A DNA stretch of 64,000 nucleotides, from positions 1 through 64,000 of the forward strand of contig MLAK01000476.1 of the NCBI GenBank assembly GCA_001839685.1, given 5' to 3'. This DNA comes from Tritrichomonas foetus (Eukaryota > Parabasalia > Tritrichomonadida > Tritrichomonadidae). Under the pieces are notes generated by a model. The model searched no databases. It saw only the letters and a list, made by a program, of their open reading frames with translations, and was not told the DNA's origin. Positions 10,568 to 21,099 of this stretch are shown here, piece by piece (positions within the stretch are counted from its first letter, which is position 1; each line of letters begins with the position of its first letter). The position numbers were made by a program, and so were the translations under genes.

Positions 10568-11278
10568 TTATGAAATTGTCGTTTTGAGCTCTTCTGGGAA
10601 AGTAACCTCCATAATTTCTCTTCCACTTTCAAGACATGAAATTGCCTGCAGGAACTCTAGCGGCATTGACAAATTATTGTAATCTATGGACACTTCGGGT
10701 GGAGCCAAATTATATTTCAATGCATAGTGAAGTCGAATTACGGGTGGACAGGCTTGAATGATTGCATCAAAACAACTTGGATCAAGAATGTTTTTCAAGG
10801 TCTCAAAATATTTATCTGAGTTTGATTTATCCCAAATAATTGCATGAAGAGTTGCCTTGAAAGCAGGGAGCTTCTCCTTTGGTGTAGTTTCGCATATTTC
10901 CTGGACGCATTTTTTGAAGGCTCCGTGATCTGGTTTCTGAAGGTGGCTGTTGACCGTCTTGTATGCAATCCGCATTGCGATTGAGAGGGGAGCTGGAAAG
11001 GCTGCTGTGAAATCATAAAATTGGGTTGGAAGATCGAAAAACAGAACAGAAAGCTCGAAACAGAAGCGATCGGCTTTACCACCTGAAATATACTGGTGGA
11101 GCGTGGTTGTGAGACGGTGGCGCAGACTGGTTGCTAAAGAAATTGGCGAATCGGGAAAATATGCATTCCAGAGTGCAATTCTGGTTCGAGAAGCTATCCG
11201 ATTTCTTGAAACAGCTTTTAAGGCGTTAGCGGCGTCTGTGAATATTTCTCTCACTGTTTGTGTGGAAAAATGATTCAT
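10568..11278 (-). CDS. Conserved-looking hypothetical helical protein
   Basis: I do not recognise this 236-residue protein. It is rich in Ala, Leu and Phe with amphipathic helix patterns throughout, no signal peptide, no membrane segment and no obvious catalytic motif. Its coding DNA is less AT-rich than the flanks and it starts with a single clear ATG, so it looks like a real gene. The composition suggests an all-alpha scaffold or repeat protein. It lies in a run of minus-strand genes between the transporter and the interrupted SAPS gene, but no functional link follows from that. Confidence 0.7.
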   Translation of the reverse strand: MNHFSTQTVREIFTDAANALKAVSRNRIASRTRIALWNAYFPDSPISLATSLRHRLTTTLHQYISGGKADRFCFELSVLFFDLPTQFYDFTAAFPAPLSIAMRIAYKTVNSHLQKPDHGAFKKCVQEICETTPKEKLPAFKATLHAIIWDKSNSDKYFETLKNILDPSCFDAIIQACPPVIRLHYALKYNLAPPEVSIDYNNLSMPLEFLQAISCLESGREIMEVTFPEELKTTIS

Positions 11279-11623
11279 TTAAAACTGAGAATGAATAACC
11301 AAATATATTTAGAAAAAGTCGAATTGGAAAATGACCAAATAATTATTGAAATTATCATTCGCAGTGACTTCGCTTTGATCGTTTTCAACTTTCACAAAGT
11401 CAAGGTATTTCTATCTTTCCACTTCTAGAAAATATTTAGAGCCAATCAAAGAATAAATCAAACAAAGAATGAATTTAAAAGAATAAACAAATATTGATCT
11501 CAAATATATAAAAATTTATAAAACAAAAAATATAGCAGCATAAATATGCTGAGTTTTTTCTATCCGTTAATTTTTTTTCTTAATCAACAAGTTCAGCATT
11601 TTTTCGCCTTCTTCAGTCAAATA
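11279..11623. other. Intergenic
   Basis: Spacer of 345 bases between two minus-strand genes. It holds TGACCAAATAA at 11332-11342, about 54 bases upstream of the hypothetical gene's ATG on the opposite strand. Nothing else supported. Confidence 0.55.
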
Positions 11624-13192
11624 TTAACAAACCATTGCAGTTTGGATTGGATCTGCCTGATATACTGTCGGAATTGTAAAACTGTGGCCAGATGAAATTC
11701 CACCTGATTTCAATCCAAGTTTGAGACCACCCAGGCCACCTCCTAGGCCACCACCGAGGCCTCCTAAGCCACTTCCTAATCCACCACCATCAAGCAATCC
11801 TCCTCCTCCACTTCCACCAGTGAGATCCTGTAAGGAGAATGTCATTTGTGGCTCATTCTTGGCTTGTTCTTTTCTCTGATCAACTTCATCTTGGGCGAGT
11901 TTTGTGAATGCGTTGATTCCACCTTTGAATCCACCAAATGATGCCGTTGGTGCAAGTCCGGTTTTCTTTTTGCCTCCTGTTGGCAAGATTAGGGCAGTTG
12001 CTGATGGAATATCACTTTCAAGTAATTTTATCTGTCTGAGTTGGTTTTTCGGCGTCAGTGTGTTATCGACAAAGTCGTTCCATTCTTCAGTTTGAAGGAG
12101 CTTGCTCACGTTTGTCTTTTTATTGAGATATAAAGCAAGTTCTGTAATGTGTCCATTTACGATATGGTCCTCAAAAGATTCAATTATTCGTTTAGGTATG
12201 TTGAATTTTTCAATAAAGCTTCCAAGTTGTCTATCAAACATATCTTTAATTCTACTGTAAATTAACTCATTTAAAATTGTAATGTATGGCTTCACGAAGA
12301 AGCGTGGCATAAGTGTATGAATACCTTCTTTGAAAATGCGTAAAGCAGCCACTGTTCCACAAGAAATATTGTTTGGATCAAATGTATACCTGCTTGAATA
12401 TTCAGCTATTATGTGATCAGTCACCACGCAGTTTTTTGCAATTTTTTCAATCACGCGGAAAAGTTCTGCCTCATATAAAGGAAACTTTAGTGCAGGTGGT
12501 GGATCAATTGCTGACTTTAAAAGAGCTTTAACAACCCGTTCATTTTGAAACATAGCAATTGTTGCTTTTTTCTCCTTCATAATATCTCTCATCACCGATA
12601 TTACGAAATACCCATTTTCATCACTCGATGCGCAGGCCAAATGATATACAATTTCATCATACTGATCTTCCGGATAGGCCTCCGAAAAATCTGTCATAAG
12701 CCTCAGAAGAAGCTCCCGAAGGGCCTATACATTGGCATTCTTGATCAGAAATTCTGTTAAGTTTGGAAAATGCTGGAGAAAGCCGCCATTTGTGTATCTG
12801 ATAAAAGCTTCTATGATTCGCTGAAAGTGGCCGCATAATAATAAATCTTTTTCGATATTCTGTTTTTGGGCTTTTTGGAGAGAATCTATGAAAATTGAAT
12901 TATCTTGCAACTTTTCCTGAAGCGATTTACTGGTGGAGGAAAGTGCTAAAACGGCCGATCGACGCAGCCGATCGGAATTCTCGATTTCTTCAAATTCGCG
13001 CGTCAGCGCCCACTTTAAGAGGTCTGGAAGTATATCCTCACGTGTAATGTAGTCGATTAGTTGAGGTATTTCGTATCGGATCGAAGTAGACAACTCAGAA
13101 TCGGCAAGAATGATATCGAGCTTAACGTTTGGATCTTCAGCAAGTTTACGTGTGATGGAGTTTTGGATGGGTTCATTCGATAAAAAATGCAT
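11624..13192 (-). pseudogene. SAPS-domain (PP6 regulator-like) gene with one in-frame TAG
   Basis: Two adjacent minus-strand frames (13192-12725 and 12697-11624) are in the same reading phase and separated only by one TAG at 12725-12727 plus nine open codons. Read across it, the product would be about 522 residues. The first part has SAPS features (a leading IPQLIDYIT segment, then a FQRIIEAF helix and FLIKNANV). The codons just after TAG read ALRELLLRLM, matching the SAPS AIMDLLLRL hallmark, so the stop interrupts the conserved core. The C-terminal ~100 residues are Gly-rich (GGL/GLGG repeats). The rest of the frame is undamaged, implying a very young pseudogene, an allele, a sequence error, or recoding. 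A translation restart at 12697 would give only the C-terminal half. Confidence 0.75.
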
Positions 13193-13517
13193 TCGTTTTG
13201 GAAGAATTAGTTCACGAAATTTTTGTTCATTTTTAATTCAAATTATGAAGTCATATAACTTTTTGTTAATTTTTTCAATGACACTTTCACTTTTTCTATA
13301 TATTTACTCATATGGAAACTTTCGTTTTGAATAGCATTCTCAAAAAATTTTGAACTAATTTTTCATGAGATACTTTTTTTTTAAAAAATGTTCAATGGTA
13401 TTTAAATTATTATGAGAGTAACTCTGAAAAGTGAAAAAAATCTCCGAATAAACTCTCAAAATTATTTGCGTCGTAAAATTTGAATAAATAAGATTGGCTT
13501 ATCTTCTGAGACGAAGC

Positions 13518-13539
13518 TTCAAAAGTGGCCACTTTTGAA
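13518..13539. repeat. Perfect 22-bp palindrome
   Basis: The half-site TTCAAAAGTGG is followed directly by its reverse complement, with no spacer (centre GGCC). It stands out in otherwise simple AT-rich DNA about 330 bases upstream of the interrupted SAPS gene. It could be a dimeric factor site or a cruciform-forming sequence. Confidence 0.6.
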
Positions 13540-13783
13540 AGAAAGTTATTTTTTGTTTGTTTGTGTTGATTTCTTATTAAAAAAAGTATTTATTCGGAAA
13601 ACATCTTGATCTTTTTGTCCAAGACACTGTTTTAAAAACAACCATAATTGTAACAAAGAAGTTTGATATATCTTCATGATTGAGTGATTTGAGTCTGCTT
13701 TAATATTTGATATGGATAATGAGAAAGGATATTAAGATGAAATATTATGTAATATCATATCTTTGGAAAAAAAAACAATAAAT

Positions 13784-13854
13784 CGGATATCAATTTATTT
13801 ATGTAAATTGTATATATATCGGATATCAATTTAGATCATCATTGTATATATATA
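13784..13854. repeat. Pair of ~34-bp imperfect direct repeats
   Basis: A block containing TCGGATATCAATTTA followed by ATTGTATATATAT occurs at about 13784-13820 and again at about 13821-13854. The two copies differ mainly in the spacer between the two motifs. No function is evident. Confidence 0.5.
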
Positions 13855-14427
13855 GTTATTGAAAGACATTACACTTCTATTCACAGAATTTCTTGTTTAA
13901 GTTATTTTTATGTCACATTTTCAAAGAACTGTTGAGGTGAAGAAATCGCTACTTAAGCCAAATTCTCAAAAAAAAGTGATTTACTAATCAATTAATTTCT
14001 GGATACTCGATAGAGTGAATTTAACTTTATATGATTAATGAATAACCATATATAATTAGTAATACCTGTTTAGTACATAATTATTCTGTGATTGAAATCC
14101 ATCATCATCGTTGTTGTGTTAGGAGAAGATAAAATGAAAGAAGTAATTATGGAATAAATGTAACTACACTAGATATTGGTGATTCGATTATTTGAGTTGT
14201 TAAATCGCAATAATACTATTGGGATCTGAGAAAAAACCATATTTAATTAATCAATTTCCATTCTGCTCATTTAGTTTGGTATATTTACAATCACAATTTA
14301 AAAAAACATTGGAAATTGATGTTATCTGCTTTATTTCCAATGAAATATTAGTACCTCATGATGGTAATTCACACAGATTCTGAATTGTTGCATCAGCTTG
14401 AAATGTTTGAAGTAGGAATTTGGTTAT

Positions 14428-14793
14428 GATCGTTAATATCGCCGAACATCGAATGATAACTCTAAGTTCTTTGTTAATTGGAACATTATCAATATCAATC
14501 TTAGTTACACTGTTGGAATTAATGAGCCCAACTAGCCAAATGCCATTTATACATTGCCTTGTGAAAAGTTTCATCCACAACTATGTTTTTCTTGAAGTTT
14601 CGCTTCAATAATTTCGTCGCAGATAGCAAATGATAATTTATACCAAATTAATCTATTATCTGTTGGAAAGATACACGATGCAGTTTTTAAATTTAAAATA
14701 TCACCAGAAATAATTGATTGTGATATCTTGGCATTTATGAGAAAGTCGTTTTATTCGCCTTTGATTGATATAGAATTGGGATTTAAAGTTGTG
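14428..14793 (+). pseudogene. Possible decayed protein-coding fragment
   Basis: One plus-strand frame reads with protein-like composition for about 120 codons (for example DAVFKFKISPEIIDCDILAF near 14675-14735). It is broken by two or three stops and has no start. An overlapping frame at 14420-14611 may be part of the same relic after a frameshift. I cannot identify a family. It may equally be chance. Confidence 0.2.
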
Positions 14794-15881
14794 TAACTAC
14801 CATATGTGGAAATTGTTTTGAATGATCTTAGCACCATTAAGAACAAAAAAAATATTGAATTTTATGCCCTTCACAAAATTTTAAATGCACATTCAAATTA
14901 TTGAAATATTTGTAAATCAACATCCATTGAAAAGATGGCGAAATATATGTCACCGCTGTGATTTCACTTTCTGACAAAGAGCACTGAAAAGGGAATCCAG
15001 TCATAAGGATCACAGTGTTCAGTTTTTCACAAGTGTTTTTGACCAACTTACCCGCCCAACTTAAAGCCAACAAGCTTTTTTCACTAAAGAGTTTTCTAGG
15101 ATTGGCAATTCTGTTTAGCAATTTTTTTCGGAGAAATTTTAACTAAAAATTATCCATAAATTGACACATTTTTTTTCCTGAATGATCAAAAATCAACTCT
15201 GGAAATTGATGAAAATCACTGTGTTGAACGAGCCTTATCTTTCCATTAATAGAAAAGGCTGAAAAATCATTTTTATGACCAAGATGTGATAAAATCTTGT
15301 TTAACTGAAAATGATATAAAAAATGATAATAAAATATGAATTAGTTCATAATTTTAAGATAGTTTCTTTGGTTTTTATTCATATATGATCCTTCTGTATT
15401 ATATCCGAGTTTCTTTAAGCAATTTCCTATAGTAAAGAGGTTTCTTCTGTATTGCTTCAAAATTACATATGATTTAATTTTTACATCGAATGTGAATTGA
15501 ACAAAAATTGATTTGATAAAATACATCTCAACAATTCAACTGTTACCATAATGTGTAGAAGCAGTGAAGATATAACATATAAAGTTTTTCTCACTTCATT
15601 GAATTCATATCAAAAGAAAATTCAAGAATTTCAAAATGAAAAAGATCCGAGTTAGTACAATTGAAAAATCATATATGATATTGATATGAATTTGCGTATT
15701 AATATAAACAAGCAATTAGTTATTTCAACACAAATTTCATACATTCTTATCAAAAAATAAAAAAAAAAACAATTCTGATGATGACTTTTTAGATTAAACC
15801 ATTTTTTCATATTATATAAAGATTGACAAACAATTTGGAACAAAACCGAAAAGCTAATTTCGAAAACAGTTTATAAATCAT

Positions 15882-15886
15882 TCACA
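15882..15886 (+). promoter_or_regulatory. Candidate initiator (Inr) TCACA upstream of coiled-coil gene
   Basis: TCACA fits TCA(+1)Py(T/A), with predicted start A at 15884. The first ATG after it is 15890, six bases on, but that ATG opens a 23-codon frame ending at 15961 instead of the long frame that begins at 15954. This bears on the true start of the gene. Confidence 0.4.
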
Positions 15887-15953
15887 GAAATGTCTCAAAA
15901 AGTTTCCATAAAGAAAAAATGTGAAGATTTAACGTACGTCGATTTAATAAAAA

Positions 15954-18689
15954 ATGCTTGATTCACAGAAATTAATCAGTGATCTCCAACAAAAAAACAG
16001 AGAACTTGTTGGGAAAGTCGCTGTCCTTCAAAAGCAATTTGATGAAGCACTAATTGTCGCTCATTCGTTTGATGCAATTTCCGCCAAAAATACCGAACTC
16101 GAAAAAGAAATTCATTTACAGAAATCTCGAAACGAAGATTTAACAAGCCGAATTCAAATCCTTGCTCAATCAAATGCTGAACTTACACATAAATATAATG
16201 AAGAAAAAGCTAGTATTCAATCTCGCAGCAAAAGTGAAATGTTCTCTGTTCAAGAAAAATTAAAGCAAACTCAAATCGATTATGAAAAAGAAATTGCTGA
16301 CTTAAAGATAAAATCACAAAAAGTTGAAAAGGAGAATTTTATCACAGTAGAAAATTATAAAAAGCAGCTACAAAGAATTTATGATGCAGCCACACATTAT
16401 TTTTCTTCAAACATTCATGATTCTGATGTTTTGATTTCACTTTTATTAACAAAAACTCAACCAAAGCAAGCTCTTCAAACACCAAGCGTTTTGATTCATG
16501 AAGCTCCAAGTAATGCAAATCATAAATCTAGAAATTCTGATGAAGGTATTAATGACAAAGTTGACAAAGAAGTTTTGTTAGCTATGAAAGAATATAGAAG
16601 TGAAGCAAAGTCTTTAAAGAATAAAAATCAAAAACTCCAAGCTTTATTAAAGGAACAATCCCAAACAACAGAAGCACTTTCAAATGAAAAAGAAAGCCTT
16701 ATCAAAATCAACGCCAAATTAACTTCACAACTTGAAAAAGTTAAACAGAAATGTGATGAATCTAAAACTTTTGTAATTCAAGTAAAAGACTTACAAGCAC
16801 GAAATATTAAATTAAGGACAAAGTTAACAACATATGCCAAAAATACTGAAAATTTACAACAAAAAAATTCTGATATTAATGAAAAGATTAATGCTTGTAA
16901 AGCTTTAATCATCAAGAAAGATGAAGATATTCAAAAACTATCCAAAGAAAACAATCAAATGAAAGAAGAATTATCAATTATTGAGAAAAAGAATCAAGAA
17001 TTGAAAGAAAAATATTTCAAGGCTTCAGAAATGCTCAAAAACAATCAAGTAATTGTTGATGAAAAGAAACAAGAAACTAAAAATGTTAAAACAACATTGA
17101 ATTCCTTACAAGACGTATTAGATAATCAAAAAGATGAAATATTGCAATTACAAACACAAAGGCTGAAATTAATTTCCCAAATACAATCAATGAACTCTCT
17201 TTTGACCCAATATGAATCATCTGTTAATTCTTTATTAACAAAGAAAACAAAAACTATTCCAAATCAATCATTCGCTTATACACAATTCCCAGAAGAATTG
17301 AAAACAAAGATATTGAAGTCATTAAATGATTATTCTACAGAAACAATAACTGATGAAGACATGGTTCGAAATACATTAGCTGTTGTTTATAATTATTATA
17401 ACACAAAATTGAATTCCCTTAATGAAGAAGTTAGTATGAATAATGTTACTGTTGAAACAGAAAAACAAAAACTGAATTTATTGATTTTGGAAATAAGCAA
17501 ATTATATCCTGATATTTTGTATGATGCTAGTAAGCCATCCACATTTTCAGGAAATGTTGAAAAACTCAGAGTGTATCAAGAAAAGTTGATGAATGAAAAG
17601 AGAATAAAAGAAAATGAAATCAATGAAATCTATAACATTCTGAATTCGTCAACAATTGAGGAAATCAAATCAAAAGTTGAAGAAATGAAAAATGAAATTC
17701 AACAACTTAAAGATAAAATCAAAGCAAAGAAAGCAGAAGAAGAACAACTGCTTTTAGAATATCAACAATATCAAAAAGAATTTGCTGATAAAATGAAAGT
17801 CGTTAAACATACTTTAGCTCAAACAGAACAAAAAATGGTGATCAATGAAAAAGATTGGAAAACAGAAAAATCACATTATGATAACAAAATCAAAGAGTTA
17901 ACATCAACTGTCAATGCCAATAAAGAACAAGTGAAATTAATGAAGAAAGAATTTCATGACAAGCTTCATAAGGAAACTCGGAATGTGAGCAAATTAGGAA
18001 AAGATAACCAATCAATTAAAGATGAAAACGCCCAACTTAATCAAACAATATGTGAATTGCAGAAAGATATTTCTACAAAGGAAGACATTATTTTCCAACT
18101 TCGTTCATTCACCAAGTTCTTTGCAAAGAAGCAGTCCTTGAAACACAAGAAAGAACAAGAAATGTTGAAGAATCAATTAAATCAAATTATTGCTCAATTG
18201 AAAGAGAAAAATGTTGAGTTAAAGAACACTCTTGATGAAGTAAGAGATAAAATGATTTTATCCGAAAGCCAATATCATAAAGCTAAAACGCAAATTTCTG
18301 AATATTGCTCAAAGATTCAACAATTAGAACTAAAATTAGAATCATTCCAAAGTGATGCTGAAAGGAATCGATCTTTGATTGAATCTAAGAGCAAAGCTGC
18401 TCAAATTGCTCAAGAAACACAACTCCAATCACAGATTGAAGACTCAAAGTGGCAAATCGAAAATGCCAAACGTGAAATTATGGCTTATGTTGGAATGCAA
18501 TTTAGTTCATTATTTAATGCAAAAGCTAGAATTGATGAATCTAACTTTGAATCTTTTGTTCATAAACTCAGGAAGAAGTTTGATGACCTTATCTCCACGG
18601 AAAATAATCTTCGGCATATGCTATCTTTGAACAGTAGTGATTCAGTTGAATCAGCAGTTTCTCATTTGATTAGACAGAAAACTATGTAA
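15954..18689 (+). CDS. Large coiled-coil protein
   Basis: The 911-residue product is almost entirely heptad-patterned helix rich in Lys, Glu, Gln and Asn, predicted to form long coiled coils, with short breaks near residues 160-200 and 430-460. It has no enzymatic or membrane motif. Such proteins in flagellates usually belong to the cytoskeleton (basal body, axostyle, costa) or Golgi tethers, but the sequence does not decide which. The ATG at 15954 opens the long frame. An Inr-like TCACA with an earlier ATG (15890) in another frame raises the possibility of a small 5' intron (GTACGT at 15934; in-phase AG ends at 15979 or 16000) giving a different N-terminus. The gene ends convergently with the next kinase. 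Confidence 0.85.
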   Translation: MLDSQKLISDLQQKNRELVGKVAVLQKQFDEALIVAHSFDAISAKNTELEKEIHLQKSRNEDLTSRIQILAQSNAELTHKYNEEKASIQSRSKSEMFSVQEKLKQTQIDYEKEIADLKIKSQKVEKENFITVENYKKQLQRIYDAATHYFSSNIHDSDVLISLLLTKTQPKQALQTPSVLIHEAPSNANHKSRNSDEGINDKVDKEVLLAMKEYRSEAKSLKNKNQKLQALLKEQSQTTEALSNEKESLIKINAKLTSQLEKVKQKCDESKTFVIQVKDLQARNIKLRTKLTTYAKNTENLQQKNSDINEKINACKALIIKKDEDIQKLSKENNQMKEELSIIEKKNQELKEKYFKASEMLKNNQVIVDEKKQETKNVKTTLNSLQDVLDNQKDEILQLQTQRLKLISQIQSMNSLLTQYESSVNSLLTKKTKTIPNQSFAYTQFPEELKTKILKSLNDYSTETITDEDMVRNTLAVVYNYYNTKLNSLNEEVSMNNVTVETEKQKLNLLILEISKLYPDILYDASKPSTFSGNVEKLRVYQEKLMNEKRIKENEINEIYNILNSSTIEEIKSKVEEMKNEIQQLKDKIKAKKAEEEQLLLEYQQYQKEFADKMKVVKHTLAQTEQKMVINEKDWKTEKSHYDNKIKELTSTVNANKEQVKLMKKEFHDKLHKETRNVSKLGKDNQSIKDENAQLNQTICELQKDISTKEDIIFQLRSFTKFFAKKQSLKHKKEQEMLKNQLNQIIAQLKEKNVELKNTLDEVRDKMILSESQYHKAKTQISEYCSKIQQLELKLESFQSDAERNRSLIESKSKAAQIAQETQLQSQIEDSKWQIENAKREIMAYVGMQFSSLFNAKARIDESNFESFVHKLRKKFDDLISTENNLRHMLSLNSSDSVESAVSHLIRQKTM

Positions 18690-19005
18690 CAGATTATATT
18701 AATAAAATTGTTTACCATTTTATTATTACCTTTTTTCTTTCAATAAAGAAAATGTCGAGTCTTTCATAAAATTAAAGCTTTATATTTTATTTCTTGAAAG
18801 ATGTTGAGAGAATTATTTATTACCGTGGGGGTTTCTTGATTACAGGATCATAACATACATATCCATGGAATTATGTTGATGAAAATACTGAACTAAATTA
18901 GAATTACATGAATTCAGGAATTCTAAAATCAATTTTTTTTTTTTTCCATTAAATATCTTAATTCAAAAATTAGAAATATAATTATTAACAAACAAGACAT
19001 TTTTA
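18690..19005. other. Convergent 3' intergenic
   Basis: Spacer of 316 bases between the coiled-coil gene and the minus-strand kinase. It is AT-rich with a short poly(T) tract near 18930. No further feature seen. Confidence 0.6.
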
Positions 19006-20217
19006 TTAATCCACACGTCGCGGTTTTGGCAGTCCAATCGGTTTCTTTGTCAATATACTTGGTAACTGTCCTTGATTTATGTTTTTGAATGATCCGCTCG
19101 ATCGAGTATTCGAAGTTTGGAACCCACCTGACCTCGATCTCGTCTGTTTGGTTATCTGTGTGAACTGTTGCGTCTTACAAAGTCTGCTGTTCAGTCCAAG
19201 GAAAGGTGAAACAATTCCATGATCTTTTTCTTCTTTTTCTCTTTCTTTGTAGCTAGTTAAAGCTGGCACTGAGTAACGATTTAATGGTGGCAATGATGAT
19301 GATGCAGGATTTTGTCTTCGGGCAGATGGAGACAGTTTCATCCATGGATGGCCCAGAATTTGTTCGCATGTAAGTCGATCTTTCGGATTCACTCGGAGTA
19401 ATGATTTAATCAAATCTGCGAGGGCTGGAGTAACATCTGGGGGAATCGTAAATTGTGCTTTTTGGATCTGTGATATCATTTTAGGGACATTATCGACATC
19501 CCACGGATGCTCGAAAGTCGATAATTCATAAAGGATTACACCTAAACTCCAAATATCACTTTTTCTGCCGTCATATTTTGTCATTTTAAGGCATTCAGGC
19601 GCAGTGTAACAAGGTGATCCACAAAATGTGCTCATTTTGTCATTATTAAATATATAACCGCATAATCCGAAATCTGCCAACTTCACGTTCGGAAAATTGG
19701 TGACCAATATATTTTGCATTTTTAGATCACGATGGGCAACATCATGATCATGGCAAAATCCGACAGCACTCACAATTTGTTTGAAAAGCGTGGCAATTTG
19801 GGCATCTCTCAATTTTGGAATATCGAATTCATTCGGATTCGAATTTTTATTCCGTGGGTTTGCAGCTGGTCGAGTTGAAGTTGCTATTCCGTTTGCAAGC
19901 GCTTCGAATAAAGTTCCGCCTGAACAAAAATCGATAACTAAGTAAAAATTATCTGCGTCGGCAAAAAAATCATGCAATTGAACAATATTTTCGTGCTTGA
20001 GTAGAACCATCGTATCGAGTTCTCTTTGTAAGTGTTTTTGATCTTTTTCATCGTTCAATAATCGCTTCGGGATGATCTTCAGGGCAAATATTTCGCTTTT
20101 TGGCTGACGTATCGCTTTGTAGACAACACTGAATGCTCCACTACCTATAACCTCTACGAGGGTGTAGTCCCTGATTGTGTGAGGACAGGAGAACGGTGGA
20201 GAAGGAGCTTCTTCCAT
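19006..20217 (-). CDS. CAMKL-type Ser/Thr protein kinase
   Basis: The kinase domain covers residues ~18-293. Visible are the glycine loop GSGAFSVV at 25-32, Lys 47 in FALK, HRDLKMQN from 162, DFG at 182-184, FCGSPCYTAPE in the activation segment and DIWSLGVILYEL. The CGSP.Y.APE motif is typical of SNF1/AMPK-like CAMKL kinases. An Asn/Pro/Ala-rich insert of about 25 residues (~112-136) lies between helices D and E and is not part of the usual fold. The ~100-residue tail is basic and Ser/Pro-rich. Catalytic residues are intact. The gene has one clear ATG and is a different kinase from that at 373-1755. Confidence 0.93.
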   Translation of the reverse strand: MEEAPSPPFSCPHTIRDYTLVEVIGSGAFSVVYKAIRQPKSEIFALKIIPKRLLNDEKDQKHLQRELDTMVLLKHENIVQLHDFFADADNFYLVIDFCSGGTLFEALANGIATSTRPAANPRNKNSNPNEFDIPKLRDAQIATLFKQIVSAVGFCHDHDVAHRDLKMQNILVTNFPNVKLADFGLCGYIFNNDKMSTFCGSPCYTAPECLKMTKYDGRKSDIWSLGVILYELSTFEHPWDVDNVPKMISQIQKAQFTIPPDVTPALADLIKSLLRVNPKDRLTCEQILGHPWMKLSPSARRQNPASSSLPPLNRYSVPALTSYKEREKEEKDHGIVSPFLGLNSRLCKTQQFTQITKQTRSRSGGFQTSNTRSSGSFKNINQGQLPSILTKKPIGLPKPRRVD

Positions 20218-21099
20218 TTATACGAAAACGATAATCACTAATTCAATTCTGAAAGACTCAATGCTTCAAATAAATTTATTTCGTAATGTTTTTTCTTAGA
20301 CTAACAGAATTTACATTATATTTTCAATTACTTTATCGAATCGGAAAATCAGATTAAATACTTTACATTGAATATGTATTTATTGGGAAATCAAATTAAA
20401 TAACAAACTTATCTGAAAATTAGGAAATTGTGAAATTGATCACATTTAATCGTTTGTTAACACAGAAAAGATTCAATATATTAAATATTCTGAACCACTT
20501 TTTAAGAATTTAGAATATCTATTCAAAAAGAATATAACACAAGATTCTATACTCCAATATAGAAGAATATCTATTCAATTTAATTTAAGTTCTACTCAAA
20601 TGTTTTTTCTATATGTCGATTGATATATCAATATATCATTTAACCTTGTCAAAGATAACTCCCTATAAGCACAATACTTGAGATAAATAGATAAAAAGGA
20701 GATAGGTCAAAAATTGGCATTAGGACTTATCATATCACTTTTTCATTCCATCGTATTCTTCCAATTTTGATCGATTTTGGGTTTAGGAAAAGTTGATGAC
20801 AAAATAAATTACATACTAAAACATAAAATAAATAGCAGAGGAATTCCGAATTTCTATTTTTCAAGGTGAAAACCAAAACTTGACAAAAATATTTTCAAAA
20901 AAATAAAAAGAATTATCACCTGGAATTGTTTCATTGAAGTTTTAAACCTTGAATAAAACCAAAAATCATTTGTATCTGATGAGAAAATAAAAATTACCAA
21001 TGATGAGTTAATCATAGAAATCATAAAAAAATTTAAAAAAATGGAAAAGAAAAAAGAAGAAGAAGAGATAAATTTGATAGTATTATATAATATTTAACA
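20218..21099. other. Intergenic, ~0.9 kb
   Basis: AT-rich spacer between two minus-strand genes; a purine-rich GAAGAAGAAGAAG stretch lies near 21053-21067. No RNA gene or reading frame is supported. Confidence 0.55.

Larger units (their letters stand above)
13193..15889. other. Gene-poor intergenic region, ~2.7 kb
   Basis: This is the longest stretch without an intact gene in the first half of the window. It contains a 22-bp palindrome, a pair of direct repeats and a possible decayed reading frame, listed separately. The short minus-strand frames at 14.8-15.8 kb have no recognisable product. Confidence 0.5.

Noticed and set aside
12685..12735. Intron covering the in-frame TAG of the SAPS gene
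   Set aside because: GTATAG lacks the GYAYGY pattern, the nearest AG is out of phase, and splicing would remove the conserved LLLRL segment.
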